From: Chloranthus sessilifolius
Lineage: Eukaryota; Streptophyta; Magnoliopsida; Chloranthales; Chloranthaceae
Direction of reading: 5' to 3'
DNA length: 64,000 nt
Assembly: GCA_021018995.1 (NCBI GenBank)
Contig: CM037596.1
Coordinates: 15,141,501-15,205,500 of the forward strand
Each line of letters starts with the position of its first letter. The stretch's first letter is position 1. A program made the translations under genes and the position numbers. This document shows, one piece after another, positions 1 through 14,359 of this stretch. The notes under the pieces were generated by a model that ran no database searches, was not told the origin of the DNA, and worked only from the letters and a program-made list of their open reading frames with translations.

Positions 1-1048
1 TCCTTGCAAGCGATGGTCCCGACCACGAAATTCTGCATAGAATTGAGTCAATATCTTTTAGGACCGATGCAGATCTGGAGAATGCCCCTGACGAGTAGAT
101 TTGCATGGAGAAGAGAACTGATTGAATGAACTCCAGTCTACCTGCGAAGTTTAATTGGCTACTATGCTAGGAGGAGATCCTAGATCTGATGTTGTCAACG
201 GAAGGTAGGCTGTACACTTTAGTAATTCTTCCCAAGACGAGGGGTGGCCCGAGATCCTTAACCGGAAGGGAGGATATTGGCAAGCCAATATCTAAGTTTG
301 TTTTGTATTGCTTCTTCTCTCCCTTCCTCCAGTATTTCTTGCACCATCAAAGTTCTGCTCAGTTAGCAGCAGCATTTCCTCCTTGGTTTCTTCATCATCT
401 TTTTCAGCAGCCATTAATGGTTTCCTCTCAAGCTTTTTGTCAAACAGAGTTGTCTTGTTGTTATTGGCACCTTGCTGTTGCTGAAGATTCTATTATTGTT
501 ATTCACTGAAGCTGCTGCCCACTGTTGTTGCTGTTTCCTGAAATCTTTGCTATTGCTGCTCCTGGGAATACCGTAGTTCGATACTATGGTTAGCATTGAA
601 TCAAGATCTATCATTGAGATAAGATTTCTTCCCCCTCGTGTTATCATGCTCCGCTACCCTTTGCTCTCATGTTACATCCGTTGCTGCTGTGACACATGCT
701 TTGGTGCATTTTATGTTGATTCCATAATTTGTCTGATTTGGAACAATTGCACCAAACCTAGTGCTGCCTTTTTATTGGGACAGATTGAGTCCTACGCCGT
801 CACCAACTACAGTGCACTACTGCAAGTTTAGGATCAGTTTTGAGTTTATCTACGCTTGCCACATGATGTTGATTCCCTACAGCTCAATTTTTAACCTCTA
901 GAAGTTGTTGAATTACGTACATTATACTGGTGTCAACACTTTAACCATGTATGTTCTCTACTTTTTGTATAGTTTTCTGGTGAGATGAACATTAAATTTC
1001 TCCTAAATAATCTATTGACCATTTATAGGAGTATTTGTGCTTTTATAG
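1..1048 (+). other. 3' part of an upstream PIR intron
   Basis: Stretch before the first recognisable exon, ending in a TTTTATAG acceptor at 1048. Conceptual translation shows none of the PIR protein sequence expected just upstream of exon 1. Short open frames at 189-509 and 586-831 have no recognisable similarity and read like intron noise. The first 100 bases have a fairly protein-like frame, but I could not assign it. Confidence 0.55.
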
Positions 1049-1125
1049 GTGGATCTTTGTTTTGATCAACTTGTTTCAAAGCTAAGTGAGAATATTTTCA
1101 CGTATTACAAAAGCTGGGCTGCAAG
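1049..1125 (+). CDS. PIR: PIR exon 1 of window (residues 1-25 plus 2 nt)
   Basis: Begins after TTTTATAG and ends GCAAG before GTAGG. Encodes a segment matching the plant PIR region around the motif [10 protein letters not shown]. Phase-0 start; ends with two bases of a serine codon completed in the next exon. Confidence 0.92.
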
Positions 1126-2242
1126 GTAGGTTGTTTGCTCTTGCAGGTATTGCTATTTAGTCTGTCTTCCAAATGAATCAAATTTTTTTTTATATTTATC
1201 GTAAACCCATCTGCAGTGAGCTTCTTGATCCATCATTTCTGTTTGCCGTGGACAATGGTGACAAATATTCTGTTCAACCTATGCGTTTCAATGCGGTATT
1301 CAAATTAAGGAGAGTGAAGGTGATAAGATAGATATTCTTTATATTTCCCACAAGGAAATATTTTGTTGAATAAGTATTTCACTTAATTACCTGAGACTCT
1401 TAATTGGGCACTTGTTGATATTGTCAAAATTCAGCTTTTGGGTGTAAAATTTTTTTCTTTTTTTTTTTACTAACTATGGCTGCATTTATGCTGCTCCACA
1501 TTCTGTAGCAAACTCTCTTCTTTACAAAATTTGACAAAAAATTATTTCACTTTTAGTTCCTCTCAGTTATTTTTTCTTTCATATAATATTGAAACTTCTA
1601 TCTGATGTCAAGTTGTTAGGGAGGACTATTGATTTAAGAAGCTTAATTGCTCAACGAATGAATAAAGTGTTCCGAGAGAACATTGATTTTCTGTTTGACC
1701 GTTTTGAATGCCAAGACATATGCGCAGTTGTGGTATGAAACTGGCAAGCCTTTTTCCTTTCTTCTGTTTCGACAATCTCCTGAATACTGATTAATCTAAT
1801 TGCATTATTTTTATAGGAATTACAGCAGCTGTTAGATATCTTGAAACTTGCTCATCAATTGCTTTCTGAAGAACTTTCAATAGATTCATTCACTCTTATG
1901 TTGAACGAGATGCAAGAGAACATATCTCTTGTTTCATTTTCTGGTCGACTTTGTTCTCAGGTTTGGCGTATTGACTTATTTTTTGTTCATGTGCACTTCA
2001 TTTTGTTTATTTGTGCAATTTTGTGTTTCGATCTAGCCCAATGCTTTAAGAATCACAGAATCATGTTCTAGTAAAGATTTCATCTATTACACTATTTTGA
2101 CTTAGGGAAGGGTGAACGCTATGCCGAATGGGTGCCATGTAGGCACGCAGGCTTTTGGGTGCCACATGGCACAAATAGGGACTCTTCCCCAGCATTCTTG
2201 GTCGGAGAATGATCGCCGCCCTTTTTCAATATCTGTGTGTGT

Positions 2243-2290
<48 letters not shown>

Positions 2291-2453
2291 GAAAAATGTT
2301 TTGTGGCCAGGGGGGATGCTTGAGGCTGGACGAGGCCACATTCCATCACATGGGACCATAAAAGATGGGTTTGGTGCCACATGGACCATGTGGCCATTTT
2401 ATAGATCATATTAAAAAAAATAATTCCAAAATTGATCTTACCATCTTATTTTA

Positions 2454-2548
<95 letters not shown>

Positions 2549-2947
2549 TATAGAAGGGGAAATGCATCCGGATGCCACCCTGGAGGGCTGCACCCGGATG
2601 CCAGATCACATGCCCAATGGCATGTGACACCAAAACAACACCCGTTTTGGGTTGTCCAGCCATGTGGTGTGTGGTTTAAAAAAAAAAATTTGGAACTTTT
2701 TGGTTCTCATTTCATGGGTCAAAGATAAGTTGATGCCCCACAAACCTGGTGCATTGAATTTAGACACTTTTGATCACATTTTCAGCAATGGATGTGCATT
2801 GAATCAGGCCAAAGATTTTGTGTGATCCCTGATCGAGGTTATCCAAGTTGTCATCGCACCCACCTGATGCTCGTGATGGGTGTCACATGGTGCCCAACTG
2901 GTCTGGGCGCAGCCCTAAAGGGTGCATCTAGATGCGTAGTCCCGGGC

Positions 2948-3031
<84 letters not shown>

Positions 3032-6000
3032 GGGAGCATATTCCAATGGAGTACGCAAGATAAGCACACCAAGCTCACGTGGCACGCAAAACACTGTTTT
3101 GGTGCCACTTGGAGCACCAGTAGATTGTATCGATCAATTTAAAAAAAATCAAAACTGAATTTTAAAATGGAAAGTCAAACTTTGCATGTGATTCAATGGT
3201 CCAGATTTTGAAGCCTCAAAAAACCATGGTGGAGATGTTTTAATTATCTAAATAACTCTACCTTGCTCCATGTGGTGCCCAAAACATGTTTTGGGTGCCA
3301 CATGGAGTTCCATGTGGACCTTGGTGTATGGTGAAGGTAATCCATTGCAGTACCTTCCCTGCTCCCACTATATTGTCTTGGATATATTATATGTGAGCTA
3401 TACAATTGTCCTTGCTCCACATGGAACCAAGCCCATGTTTTGTGGCCACGCGTCAGTTTTGGAGGCCTGGTGCAGCCTCACGTGTGTCCATTGGTCCGGG
3501 CTACCAGTTCTTTCTCTCTCTCATATATGTGTGTGTGTGTGTACATACAGTGCATATTATTTGAATTGTTACTTTTCGTGAAAATACTATGTTAATGGAC
3601 CTTTTGGGAAGTTTCCAATGATAAAGATAATTCTAAAAATGAAGGAATGTGGAAATTTAGTGGTTTCTGATTATTCATATTTTGCCTTCTTTTGGTTATT
3701 GATGATGAGGAAAAAAATATAGCATGAAAATTTTCTTGAGATAAAAATCAAGAATGCTCCAGGGATTTGAAAGAGAAGTTTTTTAAGTGGAGAAAAGCAA
3801 AGGAGATTTAGATTAGGCATTGGTTTAGAGAAGCAAGAGGAAGGGAAAAAGAGGGAGAGGGAGAAATGAGGATATTGAGTTTAGTTACTCAACCTCTTTC
3901 AATTAATAGATATATAAACAGTTACAATAAGTTCACCTATAAATCATTAACACTATTACATGGTACAAGACAATCTAGACGCTCACTAAATATATACTAG
4001 CGATACACCAGCAGAAGGAAACTGAAATTGAGCCCTATATAGTTAGGTATAAGTAAACCACACAAATTTGAATGTCTATGAAAACCATCATATTTTTTCT
4101 GTATCAAAGTTCAAGGGTTCAGTCCCACCACCCAAGTAAAACCAAAAATGCGAGGTTGCCAAAATATTTCTCATTTGCATGTCCACCCTCTATATTTGTA
4201 AAAGGGCAAGCTAGCCTCATCGTGTATTTTGAGGAGCTAAATGATCATTTAAAGTGAAATAATTGAACTATTTTCAAGTTTACTTTTTGCTACTACTAGT
4301 TAATGGAAATTGGTTTTGTCATCATAGGTTTCCTTATTTCGTAAGTGGTAATGTATGAGAATGATGTTCTATGACAAGAAAATTGTTGATTCTGCGGGGT
4401 TCATCTAATTATGTCAATCGTTTCTGTGTTCATGGTTCATACATATAAGAATGCTGTATTATTGTTTCTGACCTACTATGATTGCTTTTTCGTCAGATCC
4501 ATGTGTAGTGGATGTGGTCTTAATGAGCTTTCTGTCTTTTATTCTTTCAGATTTGGACAGAGATGCAGAATGACTTCTTGCCAAACTTTATCCTTTGCAA
4601 TACTACTCAGCGTTTTATCCGTTCATCCAATGGATCTCGGCATACTGTTCAAAATTCGTCAGTTCCTTTTACGAAGCCTAATTTCTATTGTGGTTCCCAA
4701 GTAAGAATTTATCCATACAATTCTTGCATTTATTTTAATTTGACATTGCTACCCAGATATTAATGTAGTAATAGATAGTTTTAAATTTTCTTTTGTAAGG
4801 CTTTCTATGAGAAAACTCCAAAGCTCTTGTAAGGGTTTTGTACACAAATTTTAGGCTCAGAATACTCTATTGTCTAGGTCTCCTCTGCAAAAGGTTTTAA
4901 AAGAGAAACTTTCAAAGAATTATTTAATATTTTTTTTTTTGAAATTATAGATTTTCCAAAACAATTACTCACAACAAAAAATTAGTATACCATAACCGTA
5001 CTACAATTTATAATTTGATATAATTAATAGTTCTAATTTAAGGGAACCACTAAAGCATTATTAGCAGAGCCTAAAATACCCTTGAAATACTTTTTTAATA
5101 AATTAATTTAACAATCTCCCTACAAAATAGAATCTGGAAAATGTTTCTAATGACAAGTCTAGAATACAATATTTGGTTGTCTACAGACGACTGTATTGTG
5201 TAAATTGAAATCTTGACTGCAAACTCATACCCTTCCCCTTTGAAAGCTCTGCTGTAAGAATCTTTTCCATGTTGGTACAATTTTTAATCTGATTGAATTA
5301 TACTTATATCGAAGCATGCCATAGAGCAGGCAAGGCCTTAAATTTGGTCATCTATAATGCTGTGATTTGGATAGATTTCTTTTTCAAAGTTTTCAGATTT
5401 TTTGTTTCTTTGAGATTAAAGTGTACATTATTTTTTTATGCATATTATTGCTCAAGTAGGTTTCTGTTTTTTCTCCTGGCCTGTTATGTGTATTCTTGTA
5501 CTTAATGTAGAAAATTTATATTCTCAGATTTATCTCAGACTATTTAGTTATTAGATAAAGTTGACATAGACTTGTATGGAAGTATGTTTAAATTTTCTGG
5601 ATAAAATTTAATTCAGTACTCTTGTTATTGTAGGAATTGAATATGGCACATCAAAGTTTTGCACGACTACACAGTGGATTCTTTGGAATACCTCACATGT
5701 TTTCCATTGTCAAACTTCTTGGATCTAGGTCATTACCTTGGCTTATCAGAGCTCTTCTAGATCATATATCAAATAAGGTAATCTCGTAAGTCATAACAAA
5801 TGATATGTAACGTTGATCACAGAAGATGTTGCCTATGAAGCTTGTAAGAATGGATAATATGTTATTTTTCCTTGTTTTTTTGCCTAGAATCCTATATCAA
5901 CTATGTTAATATGGGGTGATAAACTTAAATAAATTAACCAAATATTAGAAACAAGCGTCCCTATTTAGCATATATGCCGAAACCTGCATAGATAATTTGA

Positions 6001-6493
6001 AATCACTTATAATCACCTCTTTCAAGCGTAACTGCATAAGTATATGTAAGAAGCCTTGTCATTTTTTTTAATAGAAATGGAATCGTATTTATTTTTTTGA
6101 TAAATTCCCAAAATTGTTCCAAAGACATTATTTTTACAAAATTCCAATTAAGATGAAATATAGGGAAATGGTATCACGTGTTGCAATCAATCTCTATCGG
6201 TAGTTGGTGGGGCCAGCTGCTGACTGGTTCCAAGGGATAATATCTACATATGATAGTCATTCGATCAAGGACTGGACATGTTTTAATAGCTTAGACCAAG
6301 GGCTTGAATGTTGATTTCTACCTTTCCTAATAATGATTGTCTTGGTGATGTCAACTACCAATAGAAGAGGTAAAATCTGTCGAAGTCACGATCTATGTTT
6401 GTCGGTGGGCCACACTGCTAATTGCTTCGAAAGGATGGTAGGTACATGTGACAACCTATTCGATCAATGATTGGACGTGTTTTAGTACTTGAT

Positions 6494-6529
<36 letters not shown>

Positions 6530-9500
6530 GATGACTTCGTCGGGGGGTTAGAGTCCCTACTAGCCTTTATATCAAATCACAAAGACTAAAATACCCTTAT
6601 AACACACACCCCATATTACGTCTTAACATACCCCTACATATACATGCATATATCCCACTACTCCCTCTCAAACTGGTGCATAGATATCTATTTATCGTCA
6701 AGAGGGAGATCAACATGGACCCCCCACTTGGCTTTTGTTTTTAGTTGGAGTACTCTGGGAAGGTTTTGTCGCCTTCACAAATCTATTTATGGGCTTGAGC
6801 AGTCTCCTAGTCCTTGGTTTTAGAGATTTAGTGCAGTTGTTCGTACTATAAATTTCATCCATTTCCACTCAAACCACCCATACTTTATTCATACTAAATC
6901 AGGAGCCTGAGGGAATATCTTATTGTTGTATATTGACGACATTATAGTCACTACTCATGAAATGCCTTTATCACTCATGTAAAAGCAGAATTAAGTCGAG
7001 TGTTTGATGCAAAATACTTGGGTCGCCTAAGATTCATCCTTGGTATGGATTGTTTGTTCTTCTCTTTGGATACCTCTCACGGAGAAAATATGTTATTGAT
7101 TTGTTGCGGGACACTGGTGACGCGGGACAGTGACCCTAAAACGCTTGAATGATAATGAAATGAAGATGTGCCGAAATTAAATTATTTAATTCAAACATAA
7201 TCTCAAAATTACTGCGATATCGTAGAGTTTTGTAGAATTTCGTTTGATTGATTGTGCGAGATTCGGTTAGGGTCCAGTCCAATGCATGAGTACTGTTAGA
7301 TTTGCAGAATGGATCGATCTTAGAGATAGAACTCTAGCTTTTCCTGATTAGGGTGTCCACTCATAAATCCAAAGTGAAGTCACTAGATCTAACTAGGGTT
7401 TGAGTTTTCAGAATGATCAAATAGAAATTGGCTGAAGTAGGTTTATGGAATCGAAGAAAAAGTATAAAATAGAGAAGTAATGATAGAAAAGATTAGAAAA
7501 TTATAGGCATCACACCCTTGGCTTCACACTAAACTCTCCCAGAAAGAAGAATCACTCTTCGAGAAAGCTCATCTCTAGCTCTAAAGCAAATAGCTCTTTT
7601 CATTAATTATCATCCATAAAATTGTTTTAACAAACCTTTAAATAGGCAAAGCGAACCCTATCTTGAAATAAAAGAGTTCTAAAACAATAAAACACTAAAA
7701 TGGCAAGTTTTACCAAAGAAAACTAAAATTTCGTCTTTTGGCGGATTTGACTTACGTGGTCAATCGATCGATAGATTTATAAATAATAAAATCGCTCGAA
7801 ATCTCTGTCCACAACTGATCGATTGAAAGTTTGGATTCGATCAATCGGCTGAGAAGAATAAATCTCCAAAAGCCTACAAGCTCCTATCCTCAATCGATTG
7901 ATCAAATATCTGGGATCGATTGATCGACTGAAGCACGCCTCAATTCTTCAATTTTGGCTCCCTTTCTGTTTCTTCCGACGCCAGTATACGCAATGTGGTC
8001 CAATGCTGATGTCCATAATGTCGGCGTCCCCGTCAATTCCCTCGGACCAAAAGGGCTTCATCTCCGATGAAGTGGAGGCATGGTAGTGCTCTAGCATGTT
8101 GGAGTCTAGGCGACGAACCTCGCTTCCATTGATCCATGTGATTTTAGACTCCGGCTTATCCATCCACTTTACTAAATACTTATGAAACCCTCCGCCACGG
8201 GCGGTTATCACAAGATCATCTAATATTTCCTCAATTACCTCTTTTCTCTGTCTGTTTGTGGAATGGAGGGGTGTCGACTGCAAGGTTGGGTTGGGATCGG
8301 GAGTTGAAGTATGGAATGGGTTGGAAGGGGGTGGGATTGAACCTCATAAGGAACTAGGTCTTCCACATTGAACGTTGAACTAACTTATGTATATGGAGGA
8401 AGATCAAGAACATATGCATTAGGACCACTCTTTACCACAATCCTAAAAGGTCCAGTGCTGCGGGCTATGAGCTTCTTCGCGACTTCCGGTGGGAGCCGTG
8501 CAGGCCTAAACCGAACCATCACCAGCCTAGAACTCTTTGAAACGTCTATGCAAATCCGCCGATAACTTATATTGATCATTGCTTGAATTAATCTTATGTC
8601 TAATTTCGGCATGCAAACAATGAATATGTTGTGCAAATGCATCTATCGACTCGGACACACGATGTGGATCAGATCTAAGGGTGTTTTAGGCCTATGATCG
8701 TGTACTGCCTCATATGGACTTATGCCTAGGGATTTATTGACTGAATTGTTATATGCAAACTTGGCCATAGACAAAATAGAATCCCAAGTTCTAATGTGAT
8801 CATCGACAACACTACGAAGAAGATTGCCTAAGCTTCTATTGGTGACTTCGGTTTGGCCATCGGTTTGAGGATGATAGGCCGAAGAGAACTGGAACATGGT
8901 ACCCATCATGTGCCACTGTGTCTTCCAAAAGTAACTTGTGAACTTGACGTCCCTATCTGACATGATGGTCTTAGGCAACCCATGGAGACGCACTACCTTC
9001 TCGAGAAACAATTTAGCAATGTGAGCTGCATCGGAGGTTTTAGAGGACGGTATAAAGTGGGCCATTTTGGAGAAGCGGTCCACTACCACAAAAATGGAAT
9101 CGTGTTTTCACGGAGTCCTAAGGAATCCGAGCACGAAATCCATCGATATGTCTTGCCACGGTGTGTGTGGCACGGGTAAAGGGGTGTACAAGTCAATATT
9201 CTGCTTACTTTGTTTGAACACCTGGCAAGTACGACATTGTTTCACAACCTGGCCGACATCTCTCATTATGCTAGGCAAAAAGAACCTATCTTCTACGAGC
9301 GCTAGGGCTGTCAACGGGTCATGCTTCAGCCCGGGCTGGGTTCGAGCCCAAAAATTTAGGATTCCAGCTAAACGGGTCGGGCTGGGCCACGCCCGAATAA
9401 GAAATCGGGTCGGGTTTGGGCTGCAAAGTGTAAGGCCCGGCCCGTTTAGCTGAGATCCTTTTTTTTTTAAATGCTCTTAAAATTTGCTATAAGCCCGGCT

Positions 9501-12500
9501 TGAACCCGGCCCGGCTTGGCCCGAATAGCTAACGAGGCCGAGTTCAGGCTACGGATTTGATAACCGGGCTGAGCCTGGCCCGGCTCAATTAGCTATCCAA
9601 GCCGAGCCCAAATTTTTTTATTTTTTTTCAAACGCTTGGCCCGGCCCGTTGACACCCCTAACAAGCGCAATGGTCTTATTGTGCCCGAAATGTCTGGCTA
9701 TCCCTCTGGCATGTAACTCTCAAATGAGAAAGTCACACAATGAAGTGCGAGGGATGCATAGACGATTGCCTTTGAACAAATACCCATTCTGGAGGGTATA
9801 ACTGGAGTTAGTGTTGGTCAGGTTACTAAGGAGAGCATTGTATTCCATCCCGAAATTTGGGCACTCGGGATACTCTTCCCTAAACCGTTCGAATCTTACG
9901 ACCTCGGTGCTCATGGTTTGCAAAGTTGCCACCCAATGACTAAGCGCATCTGCAGCCTTGTTTTCAACACCAACCTTGTGCTTCAACACAAATGTGAACC
10001 CTTGGAGGTATTCGACCCATGTCGCATGTCGTGGGTTCAAATTCTTTTGGGAAGTAAGGAAGCGCCAAGGCTTCACTAGTACTAACTCTTGCGGTCTAAG
10101 GTAGTGTTTCCAATACCAAAGATATCGGACAACCGCATAAAACTCCTTGTCATAGGTGGAATTATTTTTTTTGCCTCGTTAAGCTTTTCGCTAAAGTAGG
10201 CCATGGGTGGCCCTCTTGGCTAAGCACTTTGCCTATACCTACACCTAATGCATCACATGCAACTTCAAAGACTTTAGAAAAATTTGAAAGACGCATGACG
10301 GGTGTACTAGTCATTTTCTCCTTAATCTCAGCAAATACTTTCGTCACGGCTTTGCTCCATTAAAACTCCCCTTATCTCATGCAATCGGTGATGGGAGTCA
10401 TAATGGTGCTAAAACTTCGAATGAAGTGACAATAGAATGTAGCTACGGACATTGTGAATATTCTTAGGTTTAGGCCACTCCACAATAGCCTTAACCTTTT
10501 TCGAGTTTGTAACCATCCCGTCGACCAGACAATGAATCCCAAGAAGACTACAGATCGTTGCATGAATGTATACTTCTTGAAATTCGCATACAATTTCTTC
10601 CCTCAGGGTCTCACAAACCAACCTAAGGTGGGTCAAGTGTTGTTCCTTGTCATGACTATAAATCAAGATGTCATCAAAATACACCACAAGGAATTTGCCT
10701 AGAAGCGACCTCAACTATTGGGTCATGAGCCTCATGGGTCATTAGAAAGCCTAAAAGGCATGACCATCCACTCGTAAAGACCATCTTTGGTCTTGAAGGC
10801 AGTTTTCCACTCATCACTGGAGCGAATACGAAGCAGTAACTATCATATCCAACATGTCTTCGAGCCTCGGTATAGGAAACTGATACTTGACCATAATCTT
10901 GTTGTTGACCCGACTATCCGCACACATTCGCCAAGTACCATCCTTCTTGGGTATGAGTAGTGCGGGTACGGCACAAGGGCTCAAGCTCTATTGGATGAGC
11001 CCCTTCCGAAGGAGCTCATTGACTTGCCGCATTAACTCGGCATGTTCAATAGAATTCAACCTATAATTGGGAAGGTTCGGTAGAGTAGATCTGGGAACTA
11101 AGTCTATGGCGTGTTGAATGTCACGCGTTGGAGGGAGTTCATTGGGCAAGTCTTCCGGGAAGACATCCGCAAATTCTTTCAAAATTTGCTCAACCTCCTT
11201 AGGATGTTTGCCCATAGATTCAAGAGTTCGCTCGACGGTGATGACAACGTACACCACGTTCTCATCCATAGATGCTCTTTCAAAATCCGAAGGGCTCACA
11301 ATGTTAATGGTCTTAGACTGACCGCCCTTCTTCTCAATATTGTTGGTCGATGATGTTTTGGGAGGCAAGGGGTATAACTTGATCTTCTTGCCCTTATACA
11401 TGAACGTGCATACGTTAGATCGACCAAGAAAGGTCACGTCCATGCTATAGAGCCACGACCTTCCCAAAATGTTGTGGCCCACTTCCATCGGCACCACATC
11501 GCACCACAAGGTGTCTGCATACGAAGCCAATTGAATTAGTGCACGACACCTTTGGGACACGGGAATAGATGAAGAGTTGACCCATGTGACTTTGTATGGT
11601 CTCGGGTGAGGTTCGGGTGTAAGCCCTAAGCGGGTGATGGTATGAGTTGATACCACATTGGTGCAACTCCCGCTATCCACGATAATCCTACAACTTTTCT
11701 CTCCACATTTGGCGAAGGTGTGGAAGATTTTCTCCCTATGCCAATCCTCTTCTTCATCCCGCTGAGGTTGTGCAAGGACACACCTCACAACGAAGGCACA
11801 ACCACTATCATCACCTTCCTCATCACTAAGTGTGACATTCGGCTCGTACACTTCTTCAACACCTCCATCGTCCTCGTCTTCCTCTCCCTCAATCAAGAGA
11901 TTCCTTTGGGGGTCTCTTGTAGGACATTAGGTGGCAAAGTGTCTCAGCCCATGACACTTATAGCACTTAGTTTGAGAACCACCCTTTGAGGATTCTCTGA
12001 CCATACTTTTTCCTTTGTCAAACCTCACATTGGTAGGAGTGGATTGTGAGGTCTGGGAGGTGGATTCCTAGCACTAGGCCTTCCCTCACCTGTACAATGA
12101 CCGTTGGTTTGTGATTCAAATCGCCTCACTACCATCGTTTTCAAGTATTGCTCAAGGTCTTGTACAACGGACTAACACTCGTCAAGAGTGTCAACGAGGT
12201 GGGAGATCAACTTTTACAATTCCAATCGCATCCCGGTGCGAAATCTAGAGATAATGACTTGATGATCTTCCAATACTTTGGCTCTCTTCATGAATTCTTC
12301 AAATTTGCCAATGTATTCGGTCACGGGCATACCTTCGCTTAGATTTTGCCATTGATCAAGTAAGAAATGGTAGTATGATAAAGGAACGTATTTATCTGTA
12401 AGTCACTCTTTCATGTCCACCCAACGGGTAATGGGGGCATGACCTGCATTCGCTCTCATGCGCTCGACATTGACCCAAAATAGTCGAGCTTGGCCGATGA

Positions 12501-14309
12501 GTTTCATTTTGGCGAGCCTAACACATCGCTCGTCACTCATACCATACCACTCAAAGTGGTGGTCCATATCGAAGACCTAATCGAGGAAGACTTTAGAGTT
12601 CATTCTTCCATCGTAGGTTGGAAACTCAACTCGAATGTTCTAGAGGAGTCTTCCATCCGGGTCGTAGTCATCTCCGCGATGATCTACCTCCCTATGGTTC
12701 CGAATACGATTCCGATCATTTTGTTGACCACCGCGTTCAAAGCACGGACCGTACTCATGGCGTCGGTCTTGTTATTCGTCAACTCCTTCTAACCAATTTA
12801 ATTGGTCATGTAGCCTACCACTAGAAACCCTATGGACGTTTGGGTTTGTTCCATGGCATTCATCCTCTCATTTATCGCGTTCAATTTGGTTCGGATGCCC
12901 TTAAGAGCATCGACAATCTCACTCGAGTCCATGGTGATCATGACTTACTAACATGGGTTCTAAAATGACATGCAACTATGAACCAAAAATGAATGAGGAA
13001 CTTTATCAAACACAAGACATGCACACTGAAGAACACAATTGAAATAAAATGCAATAAAATCGAAATGACATACAAATATGCCCTAACCTAGAACCTATGG
13101 CTCTGATACCAAAACTGATGCGGGACGGTGACCCTAAAACGCGTGAATGATAATGAAATAAAGATTTGTCGAAATTAAATTGTTTAATTAAAACATAATC
13201 TCAAAATTACTGCGATACCTTAGAGTTTCGTAGAACTCCGTTTGATTGATCGTGCGAGATTCGGCTATGGTCAAGTCCGATGCGCAAGTCTCGTTAGATT
13301 CGCGGAATGGATCGATCCTAGAGATAGAACTCTAGTTTTTCTAGATTAGGGCGTCTTCTCGTAAATCCAAAGTGAAGTCATTAGATCTAACTAGGGTTTG
13401 AGTTTTTTAGATGATCAAATAGAAATTGGCTGAAATAGATTTATGGAATCGGAGAAAAACCAAAATTAGAGAAGTAATGATAGAAAATATTAGAAAATTA
13501 TAGGCATCACACTCTTAGCCTCACACCAAACCCTCCTGGAAAGAGGATTCACTCTTCGTGAAAGTTCATCTCAAGCTCTAAAGCAATTAGCTCTTTTCAT
13601 TAACTATCATCCATAAAATTGTTTTTACAAGCCTTTAAATAGGCAAAGCAAACCCTAATTCGAAATAAAAGAGTCCTAAAACAATAAAACACTAAAATGG
13701 TAAGTTTTGCCAAAGAAAACTAAAATTTTGTCTTTTGGTGAACTTGACTTACACGGTCAATCGATCGATCGATTCTAGAATAAAATCGCTCGAAGTCTCT
13801 GTCCACAACCGATCGATTGAAAGTTTGGATTCGATTGATCAACTGAGAAGAATAAGTTCGCCAAAAGCCCACAAGCTCCTGTCCTCAATCGATCGATTGA
13901 ATATTTGGGATCGATCGATCGACTAAAGCACGCCTCAATTCTTCAATTCTGGTTCCCCGTTTATTCCGACGCCGGTATACGCGTTATGGTCCAAAGCCGA
14001 TGTCCATAGTGTCAGCGTCCTTGTCAACTGACATGGTTGGGCATAGACCGGCGAAGTATCTCATGGAATATAAACATCATCTTTATGTTAATATTGGAGA
14101 GCTACTCTCAGACCCATCTGAGTATCGTAGTCCTGTTGGACACTTTATCTATCTTGCTCATACAAGGCTAAGACCTTACATTTGTATTTGTTGCTGTTCA
14201 ATTCATGCATACACCACAAGTGCCACATATAGATGCTTAACACCTTTACTTTTGATAAAGATATTAGCGTTAGAGGGCTAGTGTTAGGTTAGATGAAGGA
14301 GGTGAGTGT

Positions 14310-14359
<50 letters not shown>

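Larger units (their letters stand above)
2104..3540. repeat. Cluster of GTGCCACATGG-type repeats separated by microsatellites (PIR intron 4)
   Basis: At least three blocks contain variants of GGTGCCACATGG and AAAACATGTTTTGGGTG, and each sits against a dinucleotide run: (GT)n(AT)n near 2234-2290, (AT)n at 2458-2546, and (CT)n(AT)n at 2949-3028. This suggests copies of one short repeat family whose end carries or seeds a microsatellite. Superfamily not assigned. Open frames here with runs of YIYIYI are artefacts of the AT repeat. Confidence 0.55.
7118..14026 (-). mobile_element. Ty3/gypsy retrotransposon with a chromodomain-like C-terminus (chromovirus type)
   Basis: Minus-strand element, 6.9 kb including a nested 358-bp hAT MITE. 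LTRs are 7118-8035 and 13116-14026. The flanking duplication is imperfect (ACTGG at 7113-7117, ACTGA at 14027-14031). The primer-binding site is complementary to initiator tRNA-Met. From right to left, gag, CCHC knuckle, protease, RT, RNase H, integrase and a chromodomain-like end are recognisable, in the order of plant chromoviruses. Stops and frameshifts in every domain make it inactive. It inserted into a copia RT frame. Confidence 0.93.

Noticed and set aside
1..130. Protein-like frame in the first 100 bases (HEILHRIESISFRTDADLENA)
   Set aside because: It ends at a stop, does not match PIR sequence upstream of exon 1, and I could not link it to a family. It may be a captured fragment, but there is too little to support that.
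189..831. Small frames upstream of exon 1 (77-106 codons)
   Set aside because: No similarity, overlapping on both strands, within an intron.
2432..2728. Open frame encoding long YIYIYI runs
   Set aside because: It is a translation of the (AT)n microsatellite; so are the frames at 2451-2663 and 2792-3031.
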